NCBI GenBank assembly: GCA_024196135.1
Contig: JAMQCK010000057.1
Coordinates: forward strand, 1 to 64,000
Source of the DNA: Pleurotus ostreatus/Saccharomyces cerevisiae fusant
Lineage: Eukaryota; Opisthokonta
DNA length: 64,000 bases
Reading direction: 5' to 3'
Part shown: positions 60,307 to 64,000 of the stretch, piece after piece
How the letters are laid out: each line of letters opens with the position of its first letter
How positions within the stretch are numbered: the stretch's first letter is position 1
Translations under genes and position numbers: made by a program
Notes under the pieces: model-generated
Told to the model about the DNA's origin: nothing
The model's database searches: none
Seen by the model: the letters and a program-made list of their open reading frames with translations, nothing else

Positions 60307-63288
60307 TCATCTCCTCTGCTCCTCTACCACAACCTCCTTTCCCTCTTCCTCACCAAGCCTCGTCTCATCCTCCCCCAACCCCCCATCCTCCTCCTCCCCC
60401 GCCATATGCTGGACCTCCTCCTTCGTCCTCCGCCCATCCACCGCATCCAGCTGCGCCGCCATCAGCGCGCGGAACCGGCTGTCTGGCCGTCGCACGAGCT
60501 CGCGGTAAGTGCCCGACTCGGCGATCCGGCCGCCTAGAGGGGCGAGGGTGTCAGTGACATCCCAAGCTTGCGAAGGCTGAATACACAACGACCAAATCCT
60601 AACACTCACCCTCCAACACCACAATCCTTTCCGCCCGCGCAATCGTGCTCAGCCGATGCGCCACGAACAAACACGTCGTCTGCCGATCCCTCAATATCCG
60701 ATCAATGGCATCATTCACCCTCTCCTCCGACCCGGCGTCGAGGGACGAGGTAGCTTCGTCGAGGGCGAGGATGGCGGGGCGCCGGAGGAGCGCGCGCGCG
60801 ATGGCGAGGCGTTGGCGCTGGCCGCCGGAGAGGGAGAGGCGGGAGACTGGGGGAGGGGTTAGTAATAGGGAGGGCGAGGGAGTGGGGTAATGGGGAGGGG
60901 GAGGGGAGGGAGGTGTAAGGGGAAGGGAGGACGAAGGGAGAGGGTGGGGGACTTACTAGGCGTATCAAACCCTTGCGGCATGCCCCACACAAACTCGCAG
61001 TTCGCGGCGCGCGCGGCGGCTTCGATGGCGTCGCGGGGTGCGTCTGGGAAGCGAACGTTAGTTCGCATGTTCTCATAATTTTATTGCGTAGAGGCCTTGA
61101 ACAAGAACGCGGCCTCATCGGAGATAAACTTGCAGCACTCACCATCCCACCCATACGCAATGTTCTCCGCGACCGTGCCCGAGAAAAGGACGGGGTCCTG
61201 TGGGACGACGCCGATGCGTGATCGCCAGGCGTTTACGGGTAGTCGTCTGGATAGCGTTCATCGGTATTTTGAACTCAACCATGGGATACAAAACTGCTCA
61301 CCTCACATCAACATCACCATAAAGCACCCTGCCCTCGACCGGGTCGAAGAATCGCAGCAAGAGCGCGTGTACGGAGGACTTGCCACCGCCGGAGGGGCCG
61401 CTGTAATGGATTGCTAGATCAGTCTCGAGGGGTGATAAATGTGGAAAAGACGTACACAATCGCCACACTTTCACCAGCCTTGACCTCGAGGTCGAAGCCG
61501 CGGAGGACGTCTACGCCAGGGCGGGCGGGGTACTAGCAAAGTATTTGCGTCAGCGCAGCTGCTCACGAAATATCACTATCCACTCACCTCAAACCGCACC
61601 CCCTCGAACCGCACCGACGCTGCTGGCGGTAGCGTCGCAGGGTCGACAGGTCCACCAATCGCCTTCAGAATCTCCGCCGCGCGCGGGTGCTTGGGGACGC
61701 CCGGTACGTCGGGCGGGATGACGGGTGGCCTGTCGAGGAGCTCGAAGACGCGCTGGGCAGCGCCGACGCCGCGCATGATAGAGGAGAAGAACGTGCTGTA
61801 GGCGGGGAAGTGAGTATACGAGGGCGATCTGAGGATTGGAGGAAAGGCAATTGTAATCAAAGCGGGGTAGTGAGGTGCCACAAATGTGGTTAAGCACGGA
61901 AACTCTTAGGCGAATAGACAACGATGGATGAAGAGGGTAACAAAGCTTGACGTACGTCAGCATCTGCAGACCACCGCCGACGTAGACGGTGTAGAGCAGG
62001 AGGGAGGTCAGGTCGCCAACGGTGATCGTTCCTGCAGAGACGAGGGTTCCGCCTGAAGGATTGGAGCGGGTATAGGAATTTTGTCGAGGTATGGGACGAG
62101 GTGCAGGCATAGGGACATCGTCGGAAGGATATGATGCAGCGACAGTTGGGTTGCGAGGGGATAGTGAGGGCCTTGATCAGCGGAGCGCTAGTAACTTGAC
62201 AGGCCGTATCACGCACCGTATCCCAACAAGCCTAGTACCGTGAGGTTACCGCTCCAGCCGGTGCTACCGAAGAATATGCCAGACGCAATAGCCTCTTGCC
62301 GTGCCAGGGCAAGGATGCGGTTGACCTAAGGCGCGTTGAGCAACGGAGAATAGTAACTGGGGGTATGACGCACGCGCTCATCGAACCTCCTCTCCTCCCT
62401 GGGATACGCGTTGAACGACTGAACTGTGCGCAGCGCGGCGAGTGCCTCGCCCGACGTCTTGGTCATGTCGCCGATGGCTTCCTGTGTCCGATGTGATAGC
62501 TTCTTCAAGTAGCGACCGTAGAACACCGCGCCCAGTGATATTGGAGGTACGATGGCCAGCATGAGCATAGTCAGAGTCGGGGAGATGTAGAACATGGCGC
62601 CCAAGCCGACACCGGCTTGCACGATACTTCTTAGGCCGTCCGAGAGGTTCTGAGTCAAGCTGTCACCGACGATGGAAGAGTCAACGGCAAGGCGGGAGAC
62701 AATGTCGCCTTCGTGGCGCTCAATGTGATCCACGTCCTGGCGAAGGGCGGCGGCGTAGGTGCGCTTACGGAGGCCCGCGATGATGCGCTGACCAGCCAGA
62801 CGCATGATCACGGCGCGCCCCGCATTCGCGACGGCGCCGACGGTAAAGAGGAGAACGAGGATGGCAGAAGCAGTAGGAAGGGAGAGACCGAAGGGAATGG
62901 CGGCGCCCGGGGTGGCGAAGACGTCGATCAGGCGGCCGATCGTGAGGGGGACGCTCATCGACACCGCGGACGACACGAGCAGGAGACCGGATGCCAGGAG
63001 CAGCGGGCGCGTCTCCGGCTTGGCGAGGCGGAGGAGCGCAATGGCCGTGGGCCCGCGAGGGGAGGTGGGCGAGGCGCGCGCCGCCGTGCCGCGCCGGAGC
63101 AGCCGCCGGATGCGCTCCGTCAGCGTCGGCTCGGGCGGCGTGGGTGGTGGTGGTGGTCGCGGGGCCGGCGGCGTCGCGTTGAACGCGAGCCGCGACGCGC
63201 AGAATGGCCTGCGAGGGGCGAGGGACGGCGGGCGGGCTCGCAGCCGGACTCTGTACGGGAGCATGACGGACGACGACAACAGCGACAC
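60307..63288 (-). CDS. MDL1: Mitochondrial half-ABC transporter (Mdl1/ABCB10-like)
   Basis: This inner mitochondrial membrane exporter works as a homodimer; yeast Mdl1 exports peptides. The N-terminus ([20 protein letters not shown]) is Arg-rich and fits a mitochondrial presequence. The membrane domain includes [55 protein letters not shown] and [20 protein letters not shown]. After several introns the nucleotide-binding domain has [26 protein letters not shown], Walker [11 protein letters not shown]-loop [14 protein letters not shown], the signature [19 protein letters not shown], Walker [13 protein letters not shown] and the switch His in VAHRLSTI. The C-terminal tail is Glu-rich. Product about 690 residues; the alternative start is Met9 (63264). 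Confidence 0.92.
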
Positions 63289-63515
63289 GTGCGCGATCGC
63301 TCATCCTCCCCAAGCGCCCGCCAATGTCATGACGTACGGGTTCGATCCTCTCGGCATCCCCTGTACGTGGACTATCTGTGCTGCAGTTGGGACACTCTAG
63401 CAGTCAAGAAGACATTGGTACAAGGCCTCATACTGATTCAACTACATAACACTTTACAATTTAGTAGGTAACACGGTCGATGTCGGGGTTGCTGGACCTG
63501 TAGCGAACATAGTGT

Positions 63516-63988
63516 TCACCCAACAGGCGCCTCGAGCGCATATACATCTCCACTGCGGTCCCGGAAGTACCAGGTCTGGCAGCGTACGACCGTCACGTCC
63601 AGCCGATGGGTGTAAAACACCATAAACGAGGACGTCGGCCGCACCATGTACTTCGGAATCCCGACCTGGTTCGCGAAATCAGACGACGTCTGCTGCCATT
63701 CATCGTCGTTCTGCACGCGCCAGTCGACATCGATGTGGTTGTTGGCCTCCAACGTGGTTATTCCTACTAATTGTCAGCGCTCGGGTTAGGTGAAGAGAAG
63801 AGTATCGAGCACTCACCATCTTTGGCTCCCGCAATAGCAGACTCGGCAAGCTTCCCGAGGTCTGATTTCTTGACGCCGTATTCGTACTCAACTCCGTTCT
63901 TGCTTGTCGCCTTGGTCCACTCGATCTCTGCGTCCGAAGGTACGTCGAGGGCCGCAGCGGCCTGGTCGAGAGGCTGATTGTCGGACAT
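63516..63988 (-). CDS. Small unknown protein
   Basis: Two exons encode about 137 residues. The start is MSDNQPLDQAAAALDVPSDA, then IEWTKATSKNGVEYEYGVKK and LGKLAESAIAGAKDG. The second exon reads TTLEANNHIDVDWRVQNDD and ends RLDVTVVRCQTWYFRDRSGD, VYALEAPVG. There is no signal peptide or membrane segment. It is mixed alpha/beta with many aromatic residues in the C-terminal half. I do not recognise the family. The intron (about 63757-63816) has clean GTGAGT and TAG borders, which supports a real gene. Confidence 0.65.
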
Positions 63989-64000
63989 GTTGACTGAGAT

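Noticed and set aside
63320..63360. GGTTCGATCC-like T-loop suggesting a tRNA
   Set aside because: The flanking bases do not form a T stem and no matching acceptor or anticodon arms are visible.

Overview
This window is nuclear DNA of a filamentous basidiomycete, most likely a wood-decay agaricomycete near the Polyporales. The evidence is GC-rich coding sequence, genes cut by many short introns (about 50-60 nt, GTRNGY...YAG), short intergenic spaces on both strands, and fungal families such as RTA1-like exporters, Zn2Cys6 factors, an Ssd1 homologue and Kre9-like GPI proteins. The order assignment is inference. Gene models were spliced by eye; start and stop positions are more reliable than each internal splice site.

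Layout. 1.6-9 kb: an RTA1-like membrane protein, a CoA-type Nudix hydrolase, an unknown N-terminally anchored disordered protein and a VTT/Tvp38-like membrane protein. 9.6-14.8 kb: a BTB-fold disordered protein, an RNase P/MRP Rpr2/Snm1-type subunit and a calcium-dependent mitochondrial carrier. 16.2-20.1 kb: a complete Argonaute. 20.6-24.3 kb: two tandem ketopantoate reductase-family genes. 25-32 kb: an F-box protein and a large Ssd1/Dis3L2-family RNB protein. 33-38 kb: VPS24 of ESCRT-III, a Kre9-like GPI protein with a His/Asp/Ser repeat, and a P-loop NTPase resembling Crinkler/RHS proteins. 38.8-43.8 kb: a RapZ-C domain protein, a membrane dipeptidase and an RBM42-like RRM protein. 44-50 kb: ribosomal proteins L5 and L4 flanking a uridine kinase-UPRT fusion. 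49.7-55.4 kb: Mediator subunit 17, divergent from a Zn2Cys6 factor whose C-terminal region contains a 20-N assembly gap. 55.8-59.6 kb: a second complete Argonaute on the opposite strand. 60.3-64 kb: a mitochondrial half-ABC transporter and a small unknown protein.

Most genes are ordinary housekeeping genes. The features that stand out are the two inverted Argonaute paralogues with shared intron positions, the Crinkler/RHS-like NTPase between them, the Ssd1-family protein that keeps the four RNB aspartates, and the repeat-bearing GPI protein. I see no CRISPR array, no convincing tRNA or rRNA, and no intact transposon. No new multi-gene system can be claimed from sequence alone; the best candidate for something undescribed is the RNA-silencing and NTPase neighbourhood.
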